DNA from: Desulfurivibrionaceae bacterium
GTDB lineage: Bacteria; Desulfobacterota; Desulfobulbia; Desulfobulbales; VMSU01
Assembly: GCA_030145275.1 (NCBI GenBank)
Contig: JAQYVV010000003.1
Location: 62,001 to 126,000, forward strand
DNA length: 64,000 nucleotides
Direction of reading: 5' to 3'
Each line of letters starts with the position of its first letter. The stretch's first letter is position 1. Both the position numbers and the translations under genes were made by a program. Below the pieces are notes generated by a model that was not told the origin of the DNA, did not search any database, and was given only the letters and a program-made list of their open reading frames with translations. This document shows, piece by piece, positions 8,714-17,591 of the stretch.

Positions 8714-10498
8714 ATGGAATCCATGGGCGGATTGAGAAGAACACATAATTTAAACGAGCTTACCGCAGCAAATATAAACGAAGAAGTGACCCTTATGGGT
8801 TGGGTACTGCGGCGCCGGGACCACGGTGGCGTTATCTTTGTTGATCTGCGAGACAGAAACGGCATCACTCAAGTTGTCTTTAATCCAGAAAACAATAAAG
8901 AGGTTCATGCAAAGGCCCATGACCTGCGCAGCGAATGGGTTCTTGCCGTGCGCGGTAAGGTTATGCACCGCCCGGAAGGAATGACCAACACGAAACTGCA
9001 AACCGGTGAAATTGAGATCATGGTTGAGGAGTTGCGTATCTTAAACACCAGCCCGACCCCGCCTTTTCCTTTGGATGAAGAGACAGAGGTTTCCGAAAAC
9101 CTGCGACTTAAATACCGCTATCTTGATCTCAGACGTCCTGCCATGGCCAAAAATCTCATCCTGCGCCACAAAGCCAGCCATGCAATCAGAAACTATCTGG
9201 ATACAAATAACTTCCTTGAAATTGAAACCCCGATGCTCACCCGTTCCACCCCGGAGGGGGCCCGGGACTACCTGGTACCAAGTCGGGTAAACGCCGGGAA
9301 ATTCTACGCCCTGCCCCAATCACCACAGCTCTTCAAGCAACTCTTGATGGTTTCCGGCATGGACCGCTACTATCAAATTGTCAAATGTTTTAGAGACGAA
9401 GACCTGCGCGCTGATCGTCAGCCTGAATTCACCCAGATAGACATGGAGCTCTCTTTTGTCGAAGAAGAAGAGATTTATCAAATCGCCGAAGGAATGATCA
9501 AAAACCTTTTCAAGACAACACTTGATAAAGATATTGAAACACCTCTACGGAGAATGACACATGCTGAAGCCATGATGCGTTTCGGCACCGACAAGCCAGA
9601 CACCCGCTTTGGCCTCGAACTGATAGACCTTGTTGACATTGTCAAAGATTGCGGTTTCAAGGTTTTTGCCTCCGTTGTCAAAAAAGGGGGGCTTGTCAAA
9701 AGCATAAACGCAAAAGGGTGTGCCCACCTGTCCAGAAAAAACATAGATGATCTGACCGAATATGTGGCTCAATTTGGCGCCAAAGGCCTCGCCTGGGTCA
9801 AGATGAAAGCAGAAGGTGAATGGCAGTCGCCAATTGCCAAGTTTTTCTCAGATGAAGAGCGAAGCCGCATGACCGAAACCCTAAATGCGGAAGAGGGAGA
9901 TCTTCTCTTTTTTGTGGCCGACACCCCACGTGTTGTGCATCATGCTCTTTCAGAATTACGCCTGGAACTGGCCCGTATGCTCGGTTTAATTAAAGCGGGA
10001 ACCTTTGATCTCCTCTGGATCACAGACTTTCCTCTCTTAGAGTACGATGAAACAGAAAAACGCTACACAGCAGTGCATCACCCTTTCACTGCACCGCATG
10101 CAGATGATCTTGACCTGATGGAGTCAGATCCCGGTAAAGTGCGAAGCCGTGCCTACGATATGGTCTTAAACGGTACAGAAATCGGAGGAGGTAGTATCCG
10201 TATTCACCAAAAATCCGTACAGGAAAAGGCCTTTAAGGCTTTAGGGATTTCCGCTGAAGAAGCAGATGACAAATTTAACTTCCTGCTCCAAGCTTTAGAG
10301 CAAGGAGCCCCACCCCACGGAGGCATTGCCTTTGGCCTTGACCGCCTGATGATGATCCTGGCCGGACGAGATTCAATCCGCGACGTCATTGCCTTTCCGA
10401 AAACCCAAAAAGCAACCTGTCTGCTCACCGAAGCCCCATCATCTGTGGCCCGCAAACAGCTGACTGAACTATATTTAAGGCCGGACTGGAAAGATTAA
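8714..10498 (+). CDS. aspS: aspartyl-tRNA synthetase (possibly non-discriminating)
   Basis: A 594-residue class II synthetase of the bacterial AspRS type. It has an N-terminal OB fold ([23 protein letters not shown]), motif 2 ([20 protein letters not shown]), a GAD insertion domain in the middle, and the C-terminal catalytic block [19 protein letters not shown] with [15 protein letters not shown] is well placed before the ATG. Whether it charges only tRNA-Asp or also tRNA-Asn cannot be decided here, because asnS or gatCAB would have to be sought elsewhere in the genome. Confidence 0.96.
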   Translation: MESMGGLRRTHNLNELTAANINEEVTLMGWVLRRRDHGGVIFVDLRDRNGITQVVFNPENNKEVHAKAHDLRSEWVLAVRGKVMHRPEGMTNTKLQTGEIEIMVEELRILNTSPTPPFPLDEETEVSENLRLKYRYLDLRRPAMAKNLILRHKASHAIRNYLDTNNFLEIETPMLTRSTPEGARDYLVPSRVNAGKFYALPQSPQLFKQLLMVSGMDRYYQIVKCFRDEDLRADRQPEFTQIDMELSFVEEEEIYQIAEGMIKNLFKTTLDKDIETPLRRMTHAEAMMRFGTDKPDTRFGLELIDLVDIVKDCGFKVFASVVKKGGLVKSINAKGCAHLSRKNIDDLTEYVAQFGAKGLAWVKMKAEGEWQSPIAKFFSDEERSRMTETLNAEEGDLLFFVADTPRVVHHALSELRLELARMLGLIKAGTFDLLWITDFPLLEYDETEKRYTAVHHPFTAPHADDLDLMESDPGKVRSRAYDMVLNGTEIGGGSIRIHQKSVQEKAFKALGISAEEADDKFNFLLQALEQGAPPHGGIAFGLDRLMMILAGRDSIRDVIAFPKTQKATCLLTEAPSSVARKQLTELYLRPDWKD

Positions 10499-10543
10499 GC
10501 AACGATAAAAACGTTTAATGGGTGTGCGGTTAGCTCAACTAAA

Positions 10544-10636
10544 CTGGATTCCCGCTGACTACATGCGGGAATGACACGTCCAGAGGTGAAAAAACCGAGG
10601 ATTCCTCATTCCCGTACGCTTTTAACGGGAATCCAG
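10544..10636. repeat. double palindrome of the ATTCCC..GGGAAT type
   Basis: Two hairpins with arms ATTCCCG and CGGGAAT stand in tandem. The outer ends CTGGATTCCCG and CGGGAATCCAG are inverted copies of each other, so the whole block is also an inverted repeat of about 93 bases. The layout recalls dRS3-flanked elements of Neisseria and similar dispersed palindromes in other proteobacteria. It lies between the ends of convergent aspS and the HEAT gene. Confidence 0.7.
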
Positions 10637-10703
10637 GAAACCTTGATGTCACTTGTTAGCAATTTTGAAGCAGATTAAGCAAAGTGCATACCAGTAAATG
10701 TGT

Positions 10704-11093
10704 TTAGTGGTTCATCAAAAAATCGGCGACCATTTCTGCCACCTGAGAATCGGGATCATCTTTAAGCTGCGCTATTGCCAAAGCCGCCTCTGGTGTACCA
10801 ATGGTCATTAAGAGGCTGACTGCCTCCCCCCTGATGTAGGACGTTTTTTCTTGAAGCAGCGGTATGAGTGCGGGAATGGCAAGAGTCACATCTTCCGGGT
10901 TACTTGCTTTGAGCTCCTCAAACAAAACAGCCACTCCCATTCTCACCTTAAATCGTTCATCATTGATAAGCTCAGCCGTCAGGCCGTACAAAGTCGTATC
11001 CTGTTTGAACATGGCCATGATATTTTCCACATGACCCATTTCAAGGAAATCTTTGATGACCTTTATTAGTTCATTCCTGCTAACTTCTTTCAT
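10704..11093 (-). CDS. HEAT-repeat protein
   Basis: A helical protein of about 129 residues. The second half holds two to three HEAT-like helical pairs (PALIPLLQEKTSYIRGEAVSLL, then TPEAALAIAQLKDDPDSQVAEMVADFL). The N-terminal half (RNELIKVIKDFLEMGHVENIM) is also helical. HEAT repeats usually form a protein-binding surface; no enzymatic residues are seen. Start choice is between ATG at 11093 and GTG at 11099, both after AAAGGG. No operon partner; function unknown. Confidence 0.75.
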   Translation of the reverse strand: MKEVSRNELIKVIKDFLEMGHVENIMAMFKQDTTLYGLTAELINDERFKVRMGVAVLFEELKASNPEDVTLAIPALIPLLQEKTSYIRGEAVSLLMTIGTPEAALAIAQLKDDPDSQVAEMVADFLMNH

Positions 11094-11130
11094 AAACACT
11101 TTACCCTTTTTGACTTATCTCTCTTGTTCA

Positions 11131-11355
11131 GTAAATATTCGGCAACACTCCATGACGGAGTCTACACTGCGTTTCGCTTACCTGCGCCCGCCCAACGGAA
11201 GTGCCCTTGGGGTTCGATCAGGCTGACTCACGTAGAACTACTACGCTTCGCCAACCTGATCGAACACATCTGAAGCAGACGGATTCTTCGCTTACCTGTC
11301 AAACATTTACATTTTGTTGGTTATTGTTGTTTTTCAGTGCTAGTCGAATATTTAC
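11131..11355. repeat. MITE-like element with nested hairpins
   Basis: Termini GTAAATATTCGGC and, inverted, GTAAATATTCGAC enclose about 225 non-coding bases. Inside is a long hairpin at 11212-11265 (outer arms GTTCGATCAGG and CCTGATCGAAC, inner arms CGTAG and CTACG). Two copies of the recurring 20-base motif (11156-11184, with an insertion, and 11280-11298) flank that hairpin. No transposase ORF is present. Confidence 0.6.
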
Positions 11356-11462
11356 CTTGTTCGCTATTGGACAAACAATGTAGGAAAGATTATATATCAC
11401 AAATTCACCCTGTGGAAACCGAAACCCCTTTTTAAATAATTTTTTTCCCAAAGAGCGTTAAA

Positions 11463-12479
11463 ATGAGCACAGAAAATCTCCCCAAATTGATTCAGGCAAT
11501 GCTTGATCCTTCTTTTTATCCCCACGAAGCAGAAAAGGTCCAGCTGGCGCAGACCCACATCTCGTTTGTGCTGCTCGCGGGAGAATACGTTTATAAAGTG
11601 AAAAAACCTGTTGATTTTGGCTTCCTCAATTTTACCACCCTTGAAAAAAGGGAACATTTCTGCCGGGAAGAGTTGCTTTTGAATAGACGCCTTTGCCCGT
11701 CTCTTTATCTGGATGTTCTGGCCATTTATCAAGGGGGAGACAAATTCAGTCTGAACCCTTCTGCTGATCCGGTTGAATATTGCCTGAAAATGGCCCGCAT
11801 GCCTGAGGACAAAATGATGGGCAATGTGATTAAGGCTGGTGCCCTTGATGAGAAAAAATTGGACCAAATAGTTGCCATTCTGGTGCAGTTTTACGACAAG
11901 GCTGAGGGAGGAAAGGAGATACAAGATTTCGGCACTGGCAAATCTGTCGCGGTTAATGTCCTGGAAAATTTTGAACAAACGGAAAACTTTATCGGCTGCG
12001 ATGCCTTGAGCCAAAAACAGTTTGATACAATAACCTCCTATGCAAAAGATTTCCTCACCAGGGAGACCCTCTTCACTGAGAGAATTGCCAGCGACAAAAT
12101 CCGCGACTGCCATGGAGATCTATATTCAGCCAACATCTGTCTCGCAGAGCAGGTCTACATCTTCGATTGCATAGAATTCAATCAGAGATTCCGCTACTGT
12201 GATGTTGCAAGTGATGTTGCCTTCCTGGCCATGGATCTTGATTATCAGGGGCTCGAAAAGTTGTCTGAATATTTTATTGATCGTTTCATGGAGGCATCAA
12301 AGGATACAGAACTTAAAAAAATGCTCAACTTCTATAAGTGCTACAGGGCCTATGTCCGAGGGAAAATTGGTCTTTTCACCGCGCACTCACCGGAAGTGGA
12401 TGAAACCACCAAGAATCTCTGCCTGGAACAGGCACAAAAATATTTCCTTTTAGCGGCAAGATATGCAGGGGCAAAATAG
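11463..12479 (+). CDS. aminoglycoside-phosphotransferase-fold kinase
   Basis: A 338-residue cytoplasmic protein with a phosphotransferase (APH/choline-kinase) fold. The N-lobe has YKVKKPVDFGF, the catalytic loop is CHGDLYSANI near residue 220, and the metal-binding motif is FDCIEF. This is the COG2187 type, which in many bacteria is the N-terminal half of one protein continuing into a P-loop kinase. Here the two halves are separate: this frame stops 17 bases inside the start of the next. The substrate is unknown in this family; resistance should not be inferred from the name. Confidence 0.85.
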   Translation: MSTENLPKLIQAMLDPSFYPHEAEKVQLAQTHISFVLLAGEYVYKVKKPVDFGFLNFTTLEKREHFCREELLLNRRLCPSLYLDVLAIYQGGDKFSLNPSADPVEYCLKMARMPEDKMMGNVIKAGALDEKKLDQIVAILVQFYDKAEGGKEIQDFGTGKSVAVNVLENFEQTENFIGCDALSQKQFDTITSYAKDFLTRETLFTERIASDKIRDCHGDLYSANICLAEQVYIFDCIEFNQRFRYCDVASDVAFLAMDLDYQGLEKLSEYFIDRFMEASKDTELKKMLNFYKCYRAYVRGKIGLFTAHSPEVDETTKNLCLEQAQKYFLLAARYAGAK

Positions 12480-13032
12480 ACTATTTGCCTTCTTCGGCCT
12501 TATTGCTTCAGGCAAAAGTACTCTGGCTGAAGCATGGGCAGAAAAAATAGGGGCCGCCTATTGGAACTCGGATCAGGTTCGAAAAGAACTGGCCGGAATG
12601 CTGCCGAAAACCGAGGCAAAGAACTCTTTCAACCAGGGAATATATACTCCAGAATTTTCCCAAAAAACCTATGATGAACTACTGGAAAGGGCGGCAGCAA
12701 AACTCGGCAACAAAAAGTCCGTTGTTTTGGATGCCTCATATCAGGGGAAAAAAGAACGCCAAAGGGTTAGAGCGCTTGCAGAACGATTTGCCTGCAAACC
12801 CATTTTTGTCCTGTGCCGCTGCCCGGAAGCCATCATGAAGGATCGCATGGAAACAAGGGCTCAAGACCCAGACGCCGTCTCAGATGGCAGATGGGAAATA
12901 TACCTGCAGCAAAAAGAAAAATTTAGTCCCCCAGACGAACTTGACCCATCTCTGCTCATCACCATTGATACGGACAAACCTGTTCATCAGCTAGTCGAGC
13001 AGCTAGAAAAAATGATACAAGAAAATTTGTAA
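12463..13032 (+). CDS. P-loop kinase (AAA/zeta-like), partner of the preceding phosphotransferase
   Basis: A 189-residue ATP-binding protein of the COG0645 type. Walker A is GLIASGKST near residues 9-17, followed by WNSDQVRKEL as in P-loop kinases that phosphorylate small molecules, and an Arg-containing lid (CRCPEAIMKDRMETR). It overlaps the previous gene by 17 bases in another frame, which suggests translational coupling. The summed length of the two products matches the fused form known elsewhere. The reaction is unknown. Confidence 0.85.
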   Translation: MQGQNRLFAFFGLIASGKSTLAEAWAEKIGAAYWNSDQVRKELAGMLPKTEAKNSFNQGIYTPEFSQKTYDELLERAAAKLGNKKSVVLDASYQGKKERQRVRALAERFACKPIFVLCRCPEAIMKDRMETRAQDPDAVSDGRWEIYLQQKEKFSPPDELDPSLLITIDTDKPVHQLVEQLEKMIQENL

Positions 13033-13158
13033 AGGATGCAACGGTCATTTATTTTCTTTGCAGTCTTTACGATCTATATGGTAAGAAAACTAATGTTCAG
13101 GCACATTTAATGTAAAAAACTATCCAGGTCAATTCCCGAAAATAGCTGAAATCGCCGA

Positions 13159-13295
13159 TTTGTAACTATTCAGATGTGCTCCAGGTAAGCGCCCGAAGAA
13201 GACTCCGGATGTGTGTGATCATGCCTTTCAGTTATACATCCGTATACTGAAAGGCATGATCGCGCGCAGATGGGGTGCAGCTGAGTAGTTACAAA
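13159..13295. repeat. MITE-like element with long internal hairpin
   Basis: Ends TTTGTAACTATTCAG and, inverted, TTTGTAACTACTCAG bound a 137-base block. The core is a 16-base perfect stem (GATCATGCCTTTCAGT at 13217-13232 with its complement at 13246-13261). The recurring 20-base motif, with an insertion, sits in the left half (13182-13208). It ends about 20 bases before the ferredoxin start and so forms its upstream region. A related single end occurs near 470-485 (GCATAGTTACAAAA). Confidence 0.65.
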
Positions 13296-13315
13296 AAACG
13301 CCAAGGAGTTCAAGC

Positions 13316-13750
13316 GTGTATAAAAGAATATATATTTTAAGGTTCCCAAAAGAAAAAATTGATCAGCCGATCATCTACAAATTGGTAAAAAAATTCGATA
13401 TCGAATTTAATATTCTCAAGGCAGATATTTTCCTGCAACAGGACGGTCTCATGGTTCTGGAACTTTCAGGCCACAAAAAAAACATCCAAAACGGCCTGAA
13501 ATATATCAAAGACTTGGGGGTAATAGTTGAAAGTCAGGCGACCAGCATCCGTCGCGATGATGACAAATGCTACCAATGCGGCGTCTGCACCGGAATCTGC
13601 CCCACCGAGGCTCTTTATCTTAAAAGACCCGAAATGGAGGTTCTGTTTGATCCAGAAAAGTGTACCGCCTGCGGACTCTGCGTTCAGGTATGCCCAGTCA
13701 GGGCCATGGAAATCTGCCTTGACAAAGCTACTAACTCGCTGGCAGCATAG
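13316..13750 (+). CDS. NIL-domain 2[4Fe-4S] ferredoxin
   Basis: A 144-residue protein with GTG start and AAGGAG upstream. Residues 1-75 form an ACT-like NIL domain, as found in MetN-type ABC ATPases and in small ferredoxins of anaerobes. Residues 82-135 carry two [4Fe-4S] motifs: CYQCGVCTGICPTEAL and CTACGLCVQVCPVRAM. NIL ferredoxins are common in sulfate reducers and methanogens and have been tied to sulfur-amino-acid metabolism, though roles are poorly fixed. It converges on the formate cluster, whose last gene ends 24 bases away, so it is not co-transcribed with it. Confidence 0.9.
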   Translation: MYKRIYILRFPKEKIDQPIIYKLVKKFDIEFNILKADIFLQQDGLMVLELSGHKKNIQNGLKYIKDLGVIVESQATSIRRDDDKCYQCGVCTGICPTEALYLKRPEMEVLFDPEKCTACGLCVQVCPVRAMEICLDKATNSLAA

Positions 13751-13774
13751 GAGAAATTTGAGGAGAGCTAAGAC

Positions 13775-14623
13775 TCAGCTCTCCGACAAGTACACCCCAA
13801 GCTGTTCCTGAATATTCTGGGGGTCTTCCTTGCAGATCTGGAACAACTCCTTTTCTATTCTTTCGTTAAAGGCATATATCCCACCCGGCAGCATCCCCCT
13901 GAACAGATGGAGCCCTCCTTTCTTTGGGGTCAAATCCGGCAAGGCCAGATCGAGGCCAAAACCGACGACCCATTCATCTGGCACTATCTTACCAATTAGC
14001 GGAGTTATGCAATCAATTTCTTGTCTTGTTTGGGTCGGGCGTTGCACTCTTTTTTCCAGCATAAAATAGGCCTCTTTTTCAAGCACACCAAAGGATAGCA
14101 GATAACTTGAGACAAGCCAGTGAATCGTTGCGCCTGAATCGATAAGATCATCAAGAATGATAACGGCATCATAACAACTCAAGTCATGCATTCTTTCACC
14201 AACTTGGTCTGTGAGCGGTACAACGACCTCATGTTCGACGGCTGTGCTGCCACTTTTATAGCTACTTACTCTTACAGTAGAAAATTGAATCCGCAAAGCC
14301 CCCTCCTTTTCCATGCAGCGCAGATGCTTTTCAACCAAGTGCGCAAACGGACGAGCCCCTTCAAGAACCACTATAATCAAGAGGGATTTGCCCCGATGCC
14401 GATCAAATATTGCCCGACTCACACCTTCAGCAATTTGTTCGATCTCAAGGGCTGAAACGATGCCGCCTGAAAAAAGTGGGGCCGACTGCCCGGAAATATT
14501 GACAAATCTGGGATACGAGTGGCCATGAAAGTCGAACGTTTCTTCATGTCCATCGGGAAGAAGAGGAAAAATCTCTTTATCAAGGGATTTCTCAGGAAGT
14601 TCAGGAAGCAGATAAAGACTCAC
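13775..14623 (-). CDS. hypoxanthine phosphoribosyltransferase-like protein
   Basis: A 282-residue type I phosphoribosyltransferase. The PRPP-binding loop is VIILDDLIDSGATIHWL, preceded by LIIVVLEGARPFAHLV (flexible-loop side) and followed by DEWVVGFGLDL, the purine-binding hood region of HPRT (which has the form PDxFVVGYGLD). It is longer than a usual HPRT of about 180 residues because of an extra N-terminal stretch of about 75 and a C-terminal tail of about 50. Its ATG overlaps the stop of the upstream ASKHA gene (ATGA), so the two are translationally coupled. Why a purine-salvage-type enzyme follows a corrinoid-activation gene is not explained by known pathways. Confidence 0.8.
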   Translation of the reverse strand: MSLYLLPELPEKSLDKEIFPLLPDGHEETFDFHGHSYPRFVNISGQSAPLFSGGIVSALEIEQIAEGVSRAIFDRHRGKSLLIIVVLEGARPFAHLVEKHLRCMEKEGALRIQFSTVRVSSYKSGSTAVEHEVVVPLTDQVGERMHDLSCYDAVIILDDLIDSGATIHWLVSSYLLSFGVLEKEAYFMLEKRVQRPTQTRQEIDCITPLIGKIVPDEWVVGFGLDLALPDLTPKKGGLHLFRGMLPGGIYAFNERIEKELFQICKEDPQNIQEQLGVYLSES

Positions 14624-16638
14624 TCGTTGTACGCCTCTTCCTGTAAAGATGCCCTCGCAAGCCTTTCCCCAACCCCGGGAAAGATGCTCATATCTGTATG
14701 GGGAAGAAACATAGAAGCCACGTACTGGTCTTTAAAGCTGCTGACTTCTGATAATTCAAAACTGGTCATTTTCCGAACCACGTTGACCACGTCTTTGCGG
14801 ATATGATTGCTCAGTTCACTCATTCTTGCCCCAAGCAGAGAACCGTTGCCAACATAAAGCACCTTTTCAGGATCGACCTCCGGCAACAACCCGACAGTCA
14901 TGGCACAATCAAGATCGATGTATGAACCAAAAGCGCCAGCCATAATAATTTGTTCAAGATCGGTTATCTGGAGGCCAACCTCCTCCACAAGGGTTTTTAT
15001 TCCGGCAAATATAGCGGCCTTGGCCCTGATAAAATTATCAATATCGACCTCATTTATGATGATATCATGATCAACTCCGGCATCTTCTTCCCAGGCCAAA
15101 ACATACTCAAAACCACTTTTGCCATGGCGCACCCTTGGGTTATCAACCTGGTTAAATTTACCATCCTGATTGATCAAACCCCGTTCAAACAGGGTTGCAA
15201 TAATAATAAGAAGACCGGAACCGCATATTCCCATCGGAGGTTTATTGCCTACGGTCAAGTTCATCGGTTCAAGGGTGCCCGGCTCCATGCTAAAATCTTC
15301 TATGGCACCGAGCGCAGCCCGCATACCGTGGGTAATCCCACCACCCTCAAAAGCTGGTCCGGCAGAACAGGCAGCGCACACCAACCAATCTTTGTTGCCA
15401 ATAACAATTTCGGCATTTGTCCCCACGTCAATATAGAGGGTAACCAGCTCTGTACGATACATGCCGGATCCCATGACTCCTGCAACAATATCGCCACCCA
15501 CATAACTTGAGATGGCCGGATACATCAGGGCAACAGCATGGCTGGGCAGTTCAAGTCCTAGATCAGAGGCGCGAAAGGGAGGGAAAAAGGTACTCACCGG
15601 AACGTAAGGAGCCCGCCTGATATTATCCGGTTCCAGCTCCAAAAACAGGTGGGTCATGGTTGTATTTGCGGCAATGGTGATCGAGTTGATCTCATCCCAG
15701 GTTATGGGAATTTCACAATACCCCTTATTGGACAGATCGCTTTCACTGATAGGCGGCCTGCTGGATTTGAGCAGTTTTTTAATGAGAGTGTTGATGACAC
15801 CGACAACAAGGTTGTGCATCATCTCCAAGCCCTTGGGCTTTTCTGCATATATGATCCGGGAAATGACATCCTCTCCATAACTTATCTGGGCATTGTAATC
15901 ACCAGTCCCAGCCACAACCTCACCCGTATTCAGGTTGATAAGCTGACCGTACACAGTCGTCGTACCAATATCAAAGGCCAAGCCAAAATTACGATTTGTC
16001 CATTTTCCCGACTGGATATTGAGCATATGGGATTTTAGTTTTTCATTCACCGGGCGGCCAACCGTGACGGTGACTAAAAAATCTTTCTCCCGCAGGGCTC
16101 TCCTGATCTTGCGCAGCACAGAAAGACCGGTAACCATCCGATGCATGCCATACTGATCGGACAAGCCCTGGATAAGCCTGCCGATATCAGCCCTGTTGTC
16201 ATGCGCTCCTGGGGGCGTGAGCTCAATGCTGACCTTTTCAACCGGGGGAGAAAAAATACCCTCTTTTTTCAGGCTGGCAATATCAAATTCATGCATCCGG
16301 GCCCGATGCCGTTGGGGAACATCCGTTTCAAGAACACCCCCTTTCGTCCCAGAGGATTCAGGAACCCTGATGCTCACATCAGACGATATTTCAGTAATAC
16401 AGGCCTGGCGATAGCCGGATTTATAATCCTCATCCGACAGTTTCTCGCTGCTCCCTCCCTCGACGCTGCCCTCTTCAAGCAAAACACGGCACTTACCGCA
16501 AACACCGGCACCACCGCAGGAAGCGTTGATATGAATCCCGGCCCAGCGGGCCGCCTGAATGAGGGATGATCCGGCCTCTACCTCAACAACCCTGTTGGCT
16601 GGTAGGAAGGTAATTTTGTGTTTTTGAATCGTTTTCAT
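14620..16638 (-). CDS. ASKHA-domain corrinoid activation/regeneration-type protein
   Basis: A 672-residue protein with an N-terminal plant-type [2Fe-2S] ferredoxin domain (Cys 41, 47, 50 and 80: CGGAGVCGKC then QAC). A linker leads to the C-terminal DUF4445/ASKHA ATPase region (FDIGTTTVYG, a second phosphate loop LYIDVGTNAEIVIG, and MAGAFGSYIDLD). Characterised relatives (RACo, AcsV) use ATP to reduce the cobalt of corrinoid proteins in acetyl-CoA pathway or O-demethylation systems. Its place directly behind the formate dehydrogenase subunits suggests C1 metabolism, but no corrinoid protein is encoded in this window, so its partner is unknown. Confidence 0.88.
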   Translation of the reverse strand: MKTIQKHKITFLPANRVVEVEAGSSLIQAARWAGIHINASCGGAGVCGKCRVLLEEGSVEGGSSEKLSDEDYKSGYRQACITEISSDVSIRVPESSGTKGGVLETDVPQRHRARMHEFDIASLKKEGIFSPPVEKVSIELTPPGAHDNRADIGRLIQGLSDQYGMHRMVTGLSVLRKIRRALREKDFLVTVTVGRPVNEKLKSHMLNIQSGKWTNRNFGLAFDIGTTTVYGQLINLNTGEVVAGTGDYNAQISYGEDVISRIIYAEKPKGLEMMHNLVVGVINTLIKKLLKSSRPPISESDLSNKGYCEIPITWDEINSITIAANTTMTHLFLELEPDNIRRAPYVPVSTFFPPFRASDLGLELPSHAVALMYPAISSYVGGDIVAGVMGSGMYRTELVTLYIDVGTNAEIVIGNKDWLVCAACSAGPAFEGGGITHGMRAALGAIEDFSMEPGTLEPMNLTVGNKPPMGICGSGLLIIIATLFERGLINQDGKFNQVDNPRVRHGKSGFEYVLAWEEDAGVDHDIIINEVDIDNFIRAKAAIFAGIKTLVEEVGLQITDLEQIIMAGAFGSYIDLDCAMTVGLLPEVDPEKVLYVGNGSLLGARMSELSNHIRKDVVNVVRKMTSFELSEVSSFKDQYVASMFLPHTDMSIFPGVGERLARASLQEEAYNE

Positions 16639-16681
16639 AGCTAATAAGGAACAGAGTGGAAAGTGGGAAGTTTAGGGGGAT

Positions 16682-16758
16682 GAAACTCGAAACTTGAAAT
16701 TTGCGTATCGAGTTCGGAGTCTTCGCTTGCCTCAAATTTCAAGTTTCAAGTTTCAAGG
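16682..16758. repeat. period-7 palindrome overlapping a stop codon
   Basis: Two AAACTTG/AAATTTG tracts in inverted orientation (GAAACTTGAAATTTG and CAAATTTCAAGTTTC) flank a copy of the 20-base motif (CGGAGTCTTCGCTTGCCT, 16715-16732). The right arm encodes the last codons and stop of the FAD subunit gene. Confidence 0.65.
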
Positions 16759-17563
16759 AGTTAAGTTCCGCTTTATTAAAGACGGGGCCATCAACACAGA
16801 CCATTTCCCCCTCCATATGGCAGTGACCGCACATGCCGACCCCACATTTCATATAGCGTTCCATGGTAGTCCATATATTCTCATCGGTAAAACCATTCTT
16901 CTTAAGCTGCTGAAGCACAGGGGGGATCATTACCGGTGGTCCACAGACAAGGGCGGCGCTCTTGTCACAGTTCAGATCGATATTATGGAGCAGGGAAGTG
17001 ACCAGACCAACCGATCCGCTCCAGCCAGGTTCCTCCTGGTCCACAGTCAATAGGCAGGTGACATTAGAGTGCTTCTGCCAGGCAGTAATATCGGACTGAA
17101 AAGCAATATCGGATGGCCGCCTACTGCCGTAAAGAATAATTTTCTTGCCATGGGAACCGCTCTGGTCCAGGCAATAATTAATCACTGAGCACAGGGGAGC
17201 CAAACCAATTCCACCTGCCACAAAGAGAAGGTCCTTGCCCATTATATCCAGGGGAAAGGGCCTGCCATACGGGCCCCGCAGCCCGAGATAATCTCCCGCC
17301 TGCAACTGGTGCATGGCGTTGGTCAAACTTCCTGCCTTGCGCACGGAAAGATGCAGCGCCCCTGGTCTGGTTGGGGTTGATGAAATGGAGATCGGCGCCT
17401 CACCAAGGCCGGGGATAGAAACCATCATGAATTGACCAGGCTCGTAGGTAAATGAGCGGTTGAACATCTCATCCCGAAAAACGGTCACAAAGGTTTTTAT
17501 CTGCTCATTTTCATCAATCACTTCCTTGATTATGGCAGAGTTGGGAAGGTAGATATTGTTCAA
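16739..17563 (-). CDS. FAD/NAD(P)-binding oxidoreductase subunit, sulfhydrogenase gamma/AsrB type
   Basis: A 274-residue flavoprotein of the ferredoxin-NADP reductase family. It has an FAD-binding barrel (GQFMMVSIPG, then APISISSTP), an NAD-binding domain opening with LLFVAGGIGLAPL, and a C-terminal [2Fe-2S] site (CGVGMCGHC followed by VCVDGPVF). It would pass electrons between NAD(P)H and the Fe-S subunit encoded just upstream. The start is TTG at 17563, nine bases after AGGAG. The final residues KLET-stop are encoded by a period-7 repeat. Known relatives include HydG of sulfhydrogenases and AsrB of anaerobic sulfite reductase; in this cluster the electron source is more likely formate. Confidence 0.88.
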   Translation of the reverse strand: MNNIYLPNSAIIKEVIDENEQIKTFVTVFRDEMFNRSFTYEPGQFMMVSIPGLGEAPISISSTPTRPGALHLSVRKAGSLTNAMHQLQAGDYLGLRGPYGRPFPLDIMGKDLLFVAGGIGLAPLCSVINYCLDQSGSHGKKIILYGSRRPSDIAFQSDITAWQKHSNVTCLLTVDQEEPGWSGSVGLVTSLLHNIDLNCDKSAALVCGPPVMIPPVLQQLKKNGFTDENIWTTMERYMKCGVGMCGHCHMEGEMVCVDGPVFNKAELNSLKLET

Positions 17564-17591
17564 CGCTATTTATCTCCTGTCTTATCAAGTT

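Noticed and set aside
11397..12113. Long minus-strand ORF of 238 codons
   Set aside because: It is antisense to the phosphotransferase gene, which has clear motifs; the antisense product shows no recognisable feature.
11463..12479. Antibiotic-resistance aminoglycoside phosphotransferase
   Set aside because: Only the fold is shared; the COG2187-type partner kinase and chromosomal setting argue against a resistance enzyme.
14950..15510. Plus-strand ORF of 186 codons
   Set aside because: It lies antisense to the ASKHA gene, has no ribosome-binding site and no family resemblance.
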